Of a stretch of 64,000 bases of DNA, positions 43,306-51,640 are shown piece by piece. The stretch comes from Niastella sp. OAS944. GTDB taxonomy: Bacteria > Bacteroidota > Bacteroidia > Chitinophagales > Chitinophagaceae. The DNA lies in assembly GCA_024809215.1 (NCBI GenBank), contig JANUBW010000007.1, positions 124,001 to 188,000 of the forward strand, read 5' to 3'. The number at the start of each line of letters is the position of its first letter. Within the stretch, counting starts at the first letter, position 1. Under the pieces are notes generated by a model that worked only from the letters and a program-made list of their open reading frames with translations, ran no database searches and was not told the DNA's origin. The translations under genes were made by a program, and so were the position numbers.

Positions 43306-44508
43306 CTACTTCTTCTCATTCTCTTCTTTCACCGAATTATAGATCGAGGTCTGGTTACCAAAGATCTTGCTGAACCCACGTACGTCTTCACCAGTAAAGC
43401 CGGTATTCATTTCACCGTATTTGCCAAACTTGCTGCTCATGAGGTCATAGCTTGATTCAATACCTATTATCTGAAAGCGATAGGGTTGCAGGTGAACAAA
43501 TACATCGCCGGTTACGTGTGCCTGGCTGTTCTCGAGGTAAGCTTCAATGTCGCGCATTACGGGGTCCATGATCTGGCCTTCATGTAACCAGTTGCCGTAG
43601 AATTGTGCCAGCTGGTCTTTCCAGTTAAGCTGCCATTTGGTAAGCACGTGCTTTTCCAGGGCATGGTGTGCTTTTAAGATCACCATGGGAGCAGCAGCTT
43701 CAAAACCAACGCGGCCTTTAATACCTATGATGGTATCGCCTACGTGTATATCTCTTCCAACGCCATAGGCACCGGCAATGGTTTGCAGGTACTGAATGGC
43801 TTCGCTGGGGTGAGCAAATGATTTATCGTTAACTGTTTTCAGTTCACCTTTTTCAAAGTGGAGTTTTACTTCTTCACTACCTGTTTTGGTAACCTGTGTT
43901 GGCCATGCTTCTTCGGGTAACATACCTTTTGAAGAAAGTGTTTCTTTACCGCCAACGCTGGTTCCCCATAAGCCTTTGTTTATTGAATAAACGGCTTTGG
44001 CGAAGTTCATGTTAACGCCTTTGCCTTTCAGGTATTCAATTTCTGCTTCGCGGCTCAGCTTCAGATCGCGGATGGGGGTAATGATCTCAACACCGGGAAT
44101 GAGAATATGGAACACCATATCAAAACGAACCTGGTCGTTACCGGCGCCGGTGCTGCCATGGGCAACTGCATCGGCTTTCAGCTTTTGGGCGTGTTCTGCA
44201 ATATGCAGGGCCTGGCTCAAACGCTCGGCACTTACACTTAATGGATACGTGTTGTTCTTTAACACGTTTCCGTAAATGAGGTATTTTATAATGCGATCGT
44301 AATATCCTTTTATGGCATTAACCGTGGTATGTGTTTTTACACCCAGGTTATAAGCGTGCTCTTCAATTTTTTTCAACTCCTCATCGGTGAAGCCACCGGT
44401 ATTTACAATAATGCTATGCACTTCGTAACCCTGATCTTCGCTCAGGTATTTAACACAAAATGTAGTGTCTAATCCACCGCTGAAACCGAGTACAACTTTC
44501 TTTGCCAT
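43306..44508 (-). CDS. argG: Argininosuccinate synthase
   Basis: ATP-dependent joining of citrulline and aspartate. The 400-residue product opens with the ATP PP-motif VVLGFSGGLDTTFCVKYL, has AHGSTGAGNDQVRF near 120 and VSAERLSQALHIAEHAQ. It follows the GNAT gene by 17 bases and precedes argC across an 80-base repeat-bearing spacer. Its place before argC-argD-argF'-argB follows the Bacteroidota gene order I know. Confidence 0.96.
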   Translation of the reverse strand: MAKKVVLGFSGGLDTTFCVKYLSEDQGYEVHSIIVNTGGFTDEELKKIEEHAYNLGVKTHTTVNAIKGYYDRIIKYLIYGNVLKNNTYPLSVSAERLSQALHIAEHAQKLKADAVAHGSTGAGNDQVRFDMVFHILIPGVEIITPIRDLKLSREAEIEYLKGKGVNMNFAKAVYSINKGLWGTSVGGKETLSSKGMLPEEAWPTQVTKTGSEEVKLHFEKGELKTVNDKSFAHPSEAIQYLQTIAGAYGVGRDIHVGDTIIGIKGRVGFEAAAPMVILKAHHALEKHVLTKWQLNWKDQLAQFYGNWLHEGQIMDPVMRDIEAYLENSQAHVTGDVFVHLQPYRFQIIGIESSYDLMSSKFGKYGEMNTGFTGEDVRGFSKIFGNQTSIYNSVKEENEKK

Positions 44509-44525
44509 CTTCGCAGAAATTGTTT

Positions 44526-45272
44526 TTAGAAATTAAAAAAGTAGTGAAAAAAGGATTTGATCTTGCCGGCGCCACCGCCAGAAGCGTCTTTGTCTTTGGT
44601 ATTGCTCTGCGAGTCTTTATCGTCTTTAAAGAAGGGCCTCAGCAATTTCCATTGTTTTATACGTAACATGCGTTCGAAAACGCTTTTCTTTTCTTCGAAG
44701 AACTCTTTGGTCTCCTGTGGCTCGTAGTGATCTTTTGGATCGTACAGCATAGCTGTGCACAAACAGTTCTTACGCTCTTTGCTCATGAGTATCTCATAGT
44801 TCACACAGCTTTTACAACCAGCCCAAAACGCTTCATCCTGTGTAAGCTCTGAATAAGTTACGGGCTCATAGCCCAGGTCGCTGTTTATTTTCATAACAGC
44901 AAGCCCGGTAGTAAGACCGAATATCTTTGAGTCGGGATATGTTAACCGGCTAAGCTCGAATATCTTTTTCTTAATAGCTTTTGCCAAACCGCCTTTGCGG
45001 AAGTTAGGCGATACAATGAGGCCCGAGTTGGCCACATATTCGCCATGGCTCCATGTTTCGATATAACAAAAGCCAGCCCAGATGCCATCCTGGTTAAAGG
45101 CGATCACCGCTTTGCCTTCACGCATCTTCTGTTGTATATACTCGGGCGAACGTTTTGCTATACCAGTTCCACGGGCTTTCGCGCTCGCGGCCATTTCATC
45201 GCATATGATTTGGGCAAAGCTGAGGTGTGATTCGTTAGCTACAATAACCTGAAATTGATGTTGGGTTTCCAT
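44526..45272 (-). CDS. GNAT-family N-acyltransferase, likely first step of arginine synthesis
   Basis: A 248-residue protein: GNAT fold in about the first 165 residues (acyl-CoA loop region SPNFRKGGLAKAIKKKIF), then a cysteine-bearing segment (CKSCVNYEILMSK, CLCTAML) and a Ser/Gly/Lys-rich tail ending in an aromatic patch. It is the first gene of the arginine operon, and no argA or argJ is present elsewhere in the window. I infer it makes N-acetyl- or N-succinylglutamate. A near-consensus promoter box (45281-45288) lies directly upstream of the start. Confidence 0.82.
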   Translation of the reverse strand: METQHQFQVIVANESHLSFAQIICDEMAASAKARGTGIAKRSPEYIQQKMREGKAVIAFNQDGIWAGFCYIETWSHGEYVANSGLIVSPNFRKGGLAKAIKKKIFELSRLTYPDSKIFGLTTGLAVMKINSDLGYEPVTYSELTQDEAFWAGCKSCVNYEILMSKERKNCLCTAMLYDPKDHYEPQETKEFFEEKKSVFERMLRIKQWKLLRPFFKDDKDSQSNTKDKDASGGGAGKIKSFFHYFFNF

Positions 45273-45280
45273 TTTTGAAA

Positions 45281-45288
45281 CAAGGCTA
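45281..45288 (-). promoter_or_regulatory. Near-consensus promoter box for the arginine operon
   Basis: Reverse-strand TAGCCTTG, one mismatch to TAnnTTTG, 8 bases before the GNAT start. It is the only candidate found for the nine-gene arg operon; no clear ArgR box was recognised. Confidence 0.4.
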
Positions 45289-45427
45289 AATGTGAAAAAT
45301 GCAACGGCTTAAAACATTGTGCCCGGGAAATTGGCTTTTTAGAGGAATTGCCATTCCGGTCACTACAATACATGCTGTATGGTAACGTAAGTATCAACGT
45401 CGCACCCTTACGGGGATAGGTTGGAAG

Positions 45428-45452
45428 AAAAAAACTGTACTGAGACGTACAG
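45428..45452 (-). terminator. Isolated minus-strand terminator-like hairpin
   Basis: CTGTAC/GTACAG with a 6-base loop and, read on the minus strand, seven T's. It lies 265 bases past the end of the PcrB-like gene and 156 bases before the arg operon; it may end a long 3' tail of that message or an unseen small RNA. Confidence 0.5.
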
Positions 45453-45717
45453 GAAAAACCCCACGCACTATAGTAATCACGCTTTGCGCGACTACATCAG
45501 CGAGTATTATGGTGAGATTTTTTTGCATTTTAGACGGGTATGCTTTTAATTCAATGTTTTTGTCACCGCAAAGAAAAACACTTTTTTAATAATAGTGGGG
45601 ATTTTTAGTGTAAAATTTTAGCTAATTCCCCAAATTATAATTCCGTGCGGCTCAATTGCAAGCTGCTACCTAACAGTTGTTATAACAACACACTTACTAA
45701 AAAGTTCAATTCTGTAC

Positions 45718-46476
45718 TTAAATGATGCGGGTGGGCACCGAGTGAATGGCTGCGCTCATTTCTCTTATCAAAGAAGCATCTTTTTCAATGGCATTGCCAA
45801 TGACGATCACGTCGGCACCAGCTTTACAATTGCGATAGGCCTTCTCGGGGTCGGTAATGCCGCCACCTATTACTAAAGGCACTTCTATGATCTGTGCTAC
45901 CTTTTCGATCATGGCTTCGGTAATGGGGCGTTTGGCGCCACTGCCGGCATCCATGAACACGAGTTTCATACCAAGCATTTCACCAGCCATGGCAGTGCAC
46001 ATGGCTATTTCATTCTTATCGGCCGGAATGGGGGCGGCGTTGCTGATATAGGAAACTGTGGTAGGCGCTCCGCCATCAATGACCATGTAACCGGTTGAAA
46101 TGATCTCGAGCCCGCTTTGCTTTACAAAAGGGGCAGAGATAACATGTTGACCGATCAATAGTTCTGCATTGCGTCCTGAGATCAGGGATAAATAAAGCAA
46201 TGCATCGGCATATGGAGTTATTTGTGACGGGCTGCCCGGAAACAGGATTACCGGAATGTCACAATTTTTTTTGATCTGTTGTACTACCTCATCGAGCCGG
46301 TTGGTAACAACCAGGCTGCCACCAACCAACAAGTAATCAACCCGTGCTTCGGTGGCCAATGCAGTTAACTCATCAATTTTTTCTACCGTAACCTTGTCTG
46401 GGTCAATCAGTACTGCAAATGATTTCTGTCCTTTCTCTTTGTGTTGCAGTAGGGATTGATAAATGCGATTCGTCAT
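45718..46476 (-). CDS. Geranylgeranylglyceryl/heptaprenylglyceryl phosphate synthase family (PcrB/GGGPS)
   Basis: TIM-barrel prenyltransferase of 252 residues that joins glycerol-1-phosphate to a polyprenyl diphosphate. Family blocks: FAVLIDPDKV at the N-terminus, LLVGGSLVV, LFPGSPSQI, IISTGYMVIDGG, YLSLISGRN and the phosphate-binding VIGGGITDPEKA with VIVIGNAIEKD. Group II enzymes of this type occur in Flavobacteriia, Cytophagia and relatives; their product in bacteria is little known. Single gene, with no terminator directly after it. Confidence 0.92.
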   Translation of the reverse strand: MTNRIYQSLLQHKEKGQKSFAVLIDPDKVTVEKIDELTALATEARVDYLLVGGSLVVTNRLDEVVQQIKKNCDIPVILFPGSPSQITPYADALLYLSLISGRNAELLIGQHVISAPFVKQSGLEIISTGYMVIDGGAPTTVSYISNAAPIPADKNEIAMCTAMAGEMLGMKLVFMDAGSGAKRPITEAMIEKVAQIIEVPLVIGGGITDPEKAYRNCKAGADVIVIGNAIEKDASLIREMSAAIHSVPTRII

Positions 46477-47112
46477 GCTGGGTTATTGGTGACTACAAAA
46501 ATGCAAAAACTTTTCCAAAGGGGCCATAAGCGAGGGAAACTTTTACGATATATTGTTTTTCAGAGGCTTATATGCGGGTAAAAAGAGTATCTGTTTGAAG
46601 GGAAGTTTTTTGGGCAAAGAGGCCTGCTCGTGAAATGTCAAACGTGAAACGTGAAAGGGTTTCCTAATGTCGGGGCTCGCGCAGTATGCAACCTACCGCA
46701 CCGGCCGGCAGAAAGGCAGACAGGTTGCAATAAATTTCAGGCGGTTATAAATTAATTATTAGTCTCAATGAACGCGAGTCCTTTCACGTTTGCCGTTTCA
46801 CGTTTCACGCCCCGAAACTCCCAACCATCCTCACTTTCATTTGTTCTATTATGATATGGTCATACAAAAAATCAACCCCCTTATAGATAGCATTTTTTTT
46901 CAAAATAACCTACAAAAAGTAATCAACATTGCACCGTATTCTGTGCAAAAATCAAGTAAAGCACACCCAGCTTGCATCACAGTATTTTCAACATGGCTTT
47001 TCCACAGCTGTGCATATTTCCGGGTCGGAAATTTGCCCTCACTTGGATATTTTCGTTCTCACCCTATTCCCTCTACCCTCATTAAATTCACTTGTTAAAA
47101 ACTTAGCAACCT
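46477..47112. other. Intergenic DNA between PcrB-like gene and nrdJ
   Basis: About 636 bases between divergent genes. The centre is the palindromic element at 46629-46810. The part next to nrdJ (46811-47112) is AT-rich with no perfect promoter box, no cobalamin-riboswitch B12 box that I can see, and no coding frame. Confidence 0.65.
46629..46810. repeat. Long word-type palindromic element, CGTGAAAC, upstream of nrdJ
   Basis: Left words GTGAAATGTCAAACGTGAAA (46630-46655), block GTGAAAGGGTTTCCTAATG through CTCGCG (46651-46681), an interior with GCAACCTACC/GGTTGC complementarity and TTTCAGGCGG, then CGCGAGTCC (46773-46781) and right words TTTCACGTTTGCCGTTTCAC. CTCGCG pairs with CGCGAG. It is related to the element between hemH and hemJ. 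Confidence 0.8.
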
Positions 47113-50100
47113 ATGCCCAGCAAAAAGCAATCGAAAGGCTTACAGTTCAATCGCCGCTTCACGCGCGAAGGCGTTTCCGTTTTTGATCTGTTTGAGTATG
47201 ATTACCGAATGTCTGTGATAAGGAACCCTAGTGGCGAAGTGGTGTTTGAAATGAATAATGTAGAGGTGCCAAAGCACTGGAGTCAGATTGCTACCGACAT
47301 TCTGGCCCAAAAATACTTCCGCAAGGCAGGCGTTCCCCAACAAGATGGCTCGCTGGGTCGTGAAACTTCTGTGAAACAGGTTGCCCATCGCCTCGCTAAT
47401 TGCTGGCGCGTATGGGGTGAGAAATATGGCTATTTCGCATCGGCACAAGATGCTGAAATATTTTATGAAGAACTGGTCCATTGCATTCTGAACCAGTCAT
47501 GTACACCCAATAGCCCCCAATGGTTCAATACCGGTTTGTTCGAAAGCTATGGCATTAAAGGTAAACCCCAGGGGCACTATTATGTTGATGCAGAAGACGG
47601 CCAGTTAAAAAGATCAACTTCGGCCTATGAGCGTCCACAACCACATGCCTGTTTTATATTAAGTGTTGAAGATGATTTGGTTAACGATGGTGGTATTATG
47701 GACCTGTGGATGCGTGAGGCCCGTATATTCAAATATGGTAGCGGTGTGGGCACCAATTTCTCCCACATCAGAGGTGAGGGTGAAAAGCTAAGCGGTGGCG
47801 GTACCTCAAGCGGCCTTATGAGCTTTTTGAAGATCGGCGACCGGGCAGCCGGCGCTATTAAAAGCGGTGGTACTACCCGCCGCGCAGCTAAAATGGTTTG
47901 TTTAGATCTCGATCACCCCGAGATCATGGATTTTATAAACTGGAAGGTTGAAGAAGAAAAGAAAGTAGGCGCCCTTATAGCCGCCGGTTACCCCAGCGAT
48001 TATGAAGGCGAAGCTTACAGAACGGTGAGCGGTCAAAACTCAAACAACTCCATTCGTATTCCCAATGAGTTCTTTGAGAAGCTGGAGAAAAATGAAGAAT
48101 GGGAGCTGAAGGCAAGAACAGATGGCAGAATAATGAAACGTATTCCCGCCCGTGAAGTATGGAACCAGATTTCTTATGCCGCATGGCGTTGCGCCGACCC
48201 CGGTACCCAATACGATACTACCATAAATGAATGGCATACCAGCCCCAAGGGTGGCCGCATCAATGCCAGTAACCCATGTAGTGAATATATGTTCCTCGAT
48301 AATACGGCCTGTAACCTGGCAAGTGCCAACCTGCGCCGTTTTTATAACGAGGCTACCAATACGTTCGATGTAGAAGGTTTTGAATATGTATGCCGCCTGT
48401 GGACGGTTGTACTTGAAGTGAGTGTGCTTATGGCGCAGTTCCCTTCAAAAGAAGTGGCCCAGCTGAGTTACGATTACCGTACACTTGGTTTGGGTTATGC
48501 CAACCTGGGCTCCATGTTAATGGTAATGGGTATACCATACGATAGTGAAGAAGCCCGCGGCATTGCAGGCGCCATTACCGCCATCATGACCGGAATTGCT
48601 TATAAAACGTCGGCCGAACTGGCTTCTATCTTAGGGCCCTTTGCCCGTTTTGAAGAGAACAGGGAAGATATGCTGCGTGTAATGCGCAACCACCGCCTGG
48701 CGGCTTATGATGCAGATGAATATGAAAAGCTGCACATTAAACCACAGGGTATAAAAGCAAAATATAGTCCCGATTACCTGCTGAAAGCTGCTACCAAAGC
48801 GTGGGACGAAGCGGTGCAATTAGGTGAGAAATATGGTTACCGCAATGCCCAGGTTACTGTAATAGCGCCAACCGGTACTATTGGTTTGGTAATGGATTGC
48901 GATACCACTGGTGTAGAACCCGATTTTGCCCTGGTTAAGTTTAAGAAATTAAGCGGTGGCGGTTACTTTAAGATCATTAACCAGAGCGTACCAACTGCAT
49001 TAAAGAACCTGGGTTACAATGCCCGCGAAATAGAATCAATTGTTAAGTATGCTGTGGGCGCCGGCACTTTTGTAGGTGCGCCGCACATCAATCATCAAAC
49101 GCTAAGCGAAAAAGGATTTATTGCCGAAGAGATCAGGAAATTAGATGCAGCTGTAGCTTCTGCATTTGAAATAGGATTCGTATTCAATGTTTACACCCTC
49201 GGAGAAGAGTGCCTGCAACGACTGGGATTCAAACCCGAGCAGTACTTTAATTTTGAATGGAGCCTGCTCGAAGCTTTAGGCTTTACCGATGAGCAGGTAG
49301 AGGCCGCCAATGACTACATCTGCGGTACCATGACCATCGAGGGCGCTCCATTCTTAAAGGCCGAGCATTTGCCCGTTTTTGACTGTGCCAACAAATGCGG
49401 TAAAAAGGGCGTGCGTTACATTCATGCCCATGGCCATATTCGTATGATGGCTGCCGCACAACCTTTCTTAAGTGGTGCTATTTCAAAAACCATTAACCTG
49501 CCCAATGAAGCAACGGTAGAAGAAATTGCCGATGCCTACATGATGAGCTGGCAACTGGGTTTAAAAGCCTGCGCTTTATATCGCGATGGCAGCAAGCTAA
49601 GCCAGCCGCTCAGCAACAAAAGCGACAAGAAAAAGAAAACGGAAGAAGAGACCAGCCAGCAGCAACCTGCCGCTGAACCACAAGAGTCGAACATTGTTGA
49701 CCTTGGTAAGCTAACCATTACTGAATTGCTGGACGAAGTACAGAAACGTGTTCAGGCATCGCCCGATACCAAACTGAAACGGGAACTGGCGCGCATTGTA
49801 GAACGAAGAACATTACCGGCAAAACGCCGTGGCTTTACGCAGAAAGCCAAAATAAACGGACAGGCATTATTCCTGCGCACCGGTGAGTATGGCGATGGAA
49901 CGGTAGGCGAGATATTTATTGATATGGCTAAAGAAGGCGCCACCATGCGTAGTATGCTTAACTGTTTTGCCATAGCTATTTCAATTGGTTTACAATATGG
50001 CGTTCCACTGGAAGAGTATGTTGAGAAGTTCGTCTTCACCCGCTTTGATCCCGCCGGTATGGTTGACCATCCGAACATCAAGAGCACCACGTCTATCGTT

Positions 50101-50481
50101 GACTTCATTTTCCGTGCCCTGGCTTATGAGTATTTGGGTAGAACTGACCTGGTACACGTTCTCGACAAGCCCGAAGTAATGAACACAGGCACCGATGACT
50201 GGGATGAAATTCCTACTTCACTGGAATATGAAAAAAAAACACCCCCATTGAGTGATGTGCGCATTGTTCCGGCCAAACCGGCGAAGGCGCCCGATACCGA
50301 ATCTTTAAAACCAGTAAAAGCCACTGTTAAAAAAGCAGAAGCAGGCATAGATGCCATTAATGCAGCAGCTAAGAGCATGCAAAGCGATGCGCCCGCCTGT
50401 AATACCTGCGGACATATTACCATCCGCAGCGGAACCTGCTATAAATGCCTTAATTGCGGTAATAGTATGGGCTGTAGTTAA
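47113..50481 (+). CDS. nrdJ: Adenosylcobalamin-dependent (class II) ribonucleotide reductase
   Basis: Reduces ribonucleotides to deoxyribonucleotides using B12, in any oxygen state. The 1122-residue product has the barrel core with GSGVGTNFSHIRGEGE, ASNPCSEYMFLDNTACNLAS (radical-chemistry Cys and Glu) and CDTTGVEPDFALV. A charged Lys/Glu linker follows near 840, then a TSCPD-type domain and a C-terminal cysteine tail (CNTCGHI, CYKCLNCG, GCS). I see no cobalamin riboswitch upstream and no class I genes in this window. Confidence 0.96.
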   Translation: MPSKKQSKGLQFNRRFTREGVSVFDLFEYDYRMSVIRNPSGEVVFEMNNVEVPKHWSQIATDILAQKYFRKAGVPQQDGSLGRETSVKQVAHRLANCWRVWGEKYGYFASAQDAEIFYEELVHCILNQSCTPNSPQWFNTGLFESYGIKGKPQGHYYVDAEDGQLKRSTSAYERPQPHACFILSVEDDLVNDGGIMDLWMREARIFKYGSGVGTNFSHIRGEGEKLSGGGTSSGLMSFLKIGDRAAGAIKSGGTTRRAAKMVCLDLDHPEIMDFINWKVEEEKKVGALIAAGYPSDYEGEAYRTVSGQNSNNSIRIPNEFFEKLEKNEEWELKARTDGRIMKRIPAREVWNQISYAAWRCADPGTQYDTTINEWHTSPKGGRINASNPCSEYMFLDNTACNLASANLRRFYNEATNTFDVEGFEYVCRLWTVVLEVSVLMAQFPSKEVAQLSYDYRTLGLGYANLGSMLMVMGIPYDSEEARGIAGAITAIMTGIAYKTSAELASILGPFARFEENREDMLRVMRNHRLAAYDADEYEKLHIKPQGIKAKYSPDYLLKAATKAWDEAVQLGEKYGYRNAQVTVIAPTGTIGLVMDCDTTGVEPDFALVKFKKLSGGGYFKIINQSVPTALKNLGYNAREIESIVKYAVGAGTFVGAPHINHQTLSEKGFIAEEIRKLDAAVASAFEIGFVFNVYTLGEECLQRLGFKPEQYFNFEWSLLEALGFTDEQVEAANDYICGTMTIEGAPFLKAEHLPVFDCANKCGKKGVRYIHAHGHIRMMAAAQPFLSGAISKTINLPNEATVEEIADAYMMSWQLGLKACALYRDGSKLSQPLSNKSDKKKKTEEETSQQQPAAEPQESNIVDLGKLTITELLDEVQKRVQASPDTKLKRELARIVERRTLPAKRRGFTQKAKINGQALFLRTGEYGDGTVGEIFIDMAKEGATMRSMLNCFAIAISIGLQYGVPLEEYVEKFVFTRFDPAGMVDHPNIKSTTSIVDFIFRALAYEYLGRTDLVHVLDKPEVMNTGTDDWDEIPTSLEYEKKTPPLSDVRIVPAKPAKAPDTESLKPVKATVKKAEAGIDAINAAAKSMQSDAPACNTCGHITIRSGTCYKCLNCGNSMGCS

Positions 50482-50572
50482 TTGATTGTACGTACCCGTT
50501 CCAATATCCATCAGTCCTTTTAAGAAGGACCCATTAAACACTAATTTTGGACGGTTATATTTTATAAACTTC

Positions 50573-50602
50573 AATCCGCTCATTTTTATGGGCGGATTTT
50601 TT
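50573..50602 (+). terminator. Terminator after the ribonucleotide reductase gene
   Basis: AATCCGCTCAT and ATGGGCGGATT around TTTT, with one G-T pair, followed by a T-run. A second small stem (GTCCTT/AAGGAC) lies at about 50514-50530. Confidence 0.8.
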
Positions 50603-50716
50603 TGTGCCTATAATTCATGTCAAAGGAACAAACATATCATATTGAGCCTTCAGGCTGTCGCACTTTTGCATTTCTTTATATGATCTATAGTATTAATTCA
50701 ATTCGGGTATTCGTTT

Positions 50717-50724
50717 TACCTTTG
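50717..50724 (+). promoter_or_regulatory. -7 promoter box for the 42-residue lipoprotein
   Basis: TACCTTTG, exact match, at the centre of a small palindrome TTTTACCTTTGTAAAA and 17 bases before the ATG. Confidence 0.65.
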
Positions 50725-50740
50725 TAAAACCCAACCGACG

Positions 50741-50869
50741 ATGAAGATTAAAACTCCTTTTATAATACTTGCCATTTGTTTGGCCTTCCTGGCTTCTTCC
50801 TGTAACCGGTACATCACGCCTACCGAAGCAGCCAACGGAAAAGCCCGTTGTAACAGAGGTTTGCGATAG
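50741..50869 (+). CDS. Very small lipoprotein (42 aa)
   Basis: A 42-residue frame: Lys-containing start, hydrophobic stretch PFIILAICLAFLASSC and a lipobox cysteine at residue 21, then a short tail rich in Arg/Asn with one more cysteine and ending RCNRGLR. A perfect promoter box (50717-50724) lies 17 bases upstream of the ATG. This combination of signal II peptide and promoter makes it a convincing gene despite its size. Function unknown; it resembles the many tiny lipoproteins of Bacteroidota. Confidence 0.7.
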   Translation: MKIKTPFIILAICLAFLASSCNRYITPTEAANGKARCNRGLR

Positions 50870-50996
50870 AACGGATCATGTCTGTACTTAATTGATGCAG
50901 ACAGACCGGGACAAATACGATTCTTTATAAAGAACGCCGTGCCAATGGTTTAAATGCCTGAAAATCAATTTATTTCTATTAATGGTAGGCTTATTC

Positions 50997-51440
50997 AATT
51001 GAAAAAAATGTAAATTCTTTTTAATTGCAAGAACTTCTAATTGAAAAAATACTTCATTCTTTTTAATTGAATGTGCATTTGATTGAAACAACTGTACATT
51101 TTTTTTAATTGTATGGGCGTCTAATTGAAACAATTGTACATTCTTTTTAATTGTATGTGCTCTCAATTGAAAAAACTCTTCTTTTTTTTTAATTCAAAGA
51201 ACTTCTAATTGAAAAAATTCCTCATTCTTTTTAATTGAATGTGCATTTGATTGAAAAAACTGTACAATCTTTTTAATTGTATGGGCTCCCAATTGAAAAA
51301 ACTCTTCTTCTTTTTCAATTGAAATAATTTCCAATTGAAAAAATTCATCATTCTTTTTAATTGGAGGAACCTCCAATTGAACAAACAGTTCCTTTTTTCA
51401 ATTCAAAAGATTTGTAATTGAATTATTCCCTCTTTTTCAA
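50997..51440. repeat. Tandem array, 11 units, 42-bp period
   Basis: Units begin (AATT or GATT) at 50997, 51039, 51081, 51123, 51165, 51207, 51249, 51291, 51333 and 51375, exactly 42 apart, then 51416 (41). Each unit is an imperfect palindrome with AATTGAAAAA at one end and TTTTTAATT or TTTTTCAATT inside. Read on the minus strand the units give a 14-residue repeat of the type AHTIKKNVQLFQLD or SIKKNEEFFQLE in one frame for about 500 bases, broken by TGA at 51194-51196 and 51398-51400. Whether it is or was coding is unknown. Confidence 0.9.
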
Positions 51441-51626
51441 TTAAATCCCGCCCTAAATTCCAACGGACGGGCAATTGATCCTGGAGAATAAAAAATACCC
51501 GATCACCCCAAGTGCCAATAAAGTGCCGCTTTAAATGTTTAATAAATTGATATTTAGATAGTTGTTGTAAAATCTTCCTTGTGGATAGCACCACAAAGTG
51601 GTATTGTTATCGCCCATTTTCCTAAG

Positions 51627-51634
51627 TACGTTTG
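51627..51634 (+). promoter_or_regulatory. -7 promoter box for the candidate small RNA
   Basis: TACGTTTG, exact match, with a TTG at 51604-51606 at the right spacing. No protein start follows within 200 bases. Confidence 0.5.
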
Positions 51635-51640
51635 CAAAAC

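Larger units (their letters stand above)
45273..45717. other. Intergenic DNA between the GNAT and PcrB-like genes
   Basis: About 445 bases. It holds the candidate arg promoter (45281-45288) and the isolated hairpin (45428-45452). No frame above about 20 codons looks coding. The rest is AT-rich and shows no word-type repeat, unlike most other spacers in the window. Confidence 0.6.

Noticed and set aside
46811-47112. Cobalamin riboswitch before nrdJ
   Set aside because: No B12-box consensus or matching fold could be recognised by eye; left as a check.
45713-50900. Similar 20-base strings CTGTACTTAAxTGATGC near 45713 and 50881
   Set aside because: About 17 of 20 bases agree, but one copy spans the PcrB-like stop codon and nothing flanking is shared; likely coincidence.
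50888-51376. Minus-strand reading frames in the 42-bp array as intact protein genes
   Set aside because: The frame is broken by TGA codons at 51194-51196 and 51398-51400, the only starts are TTG within repeats, and there is no promoter box. Reported as a repeat with possible coding past, not as a gene.
50997-51440. CRISPR array
   Set aside because: The period is constant, but no unique spacers alternate with identical repeats, the units drift throughout, and no cas genes are present.
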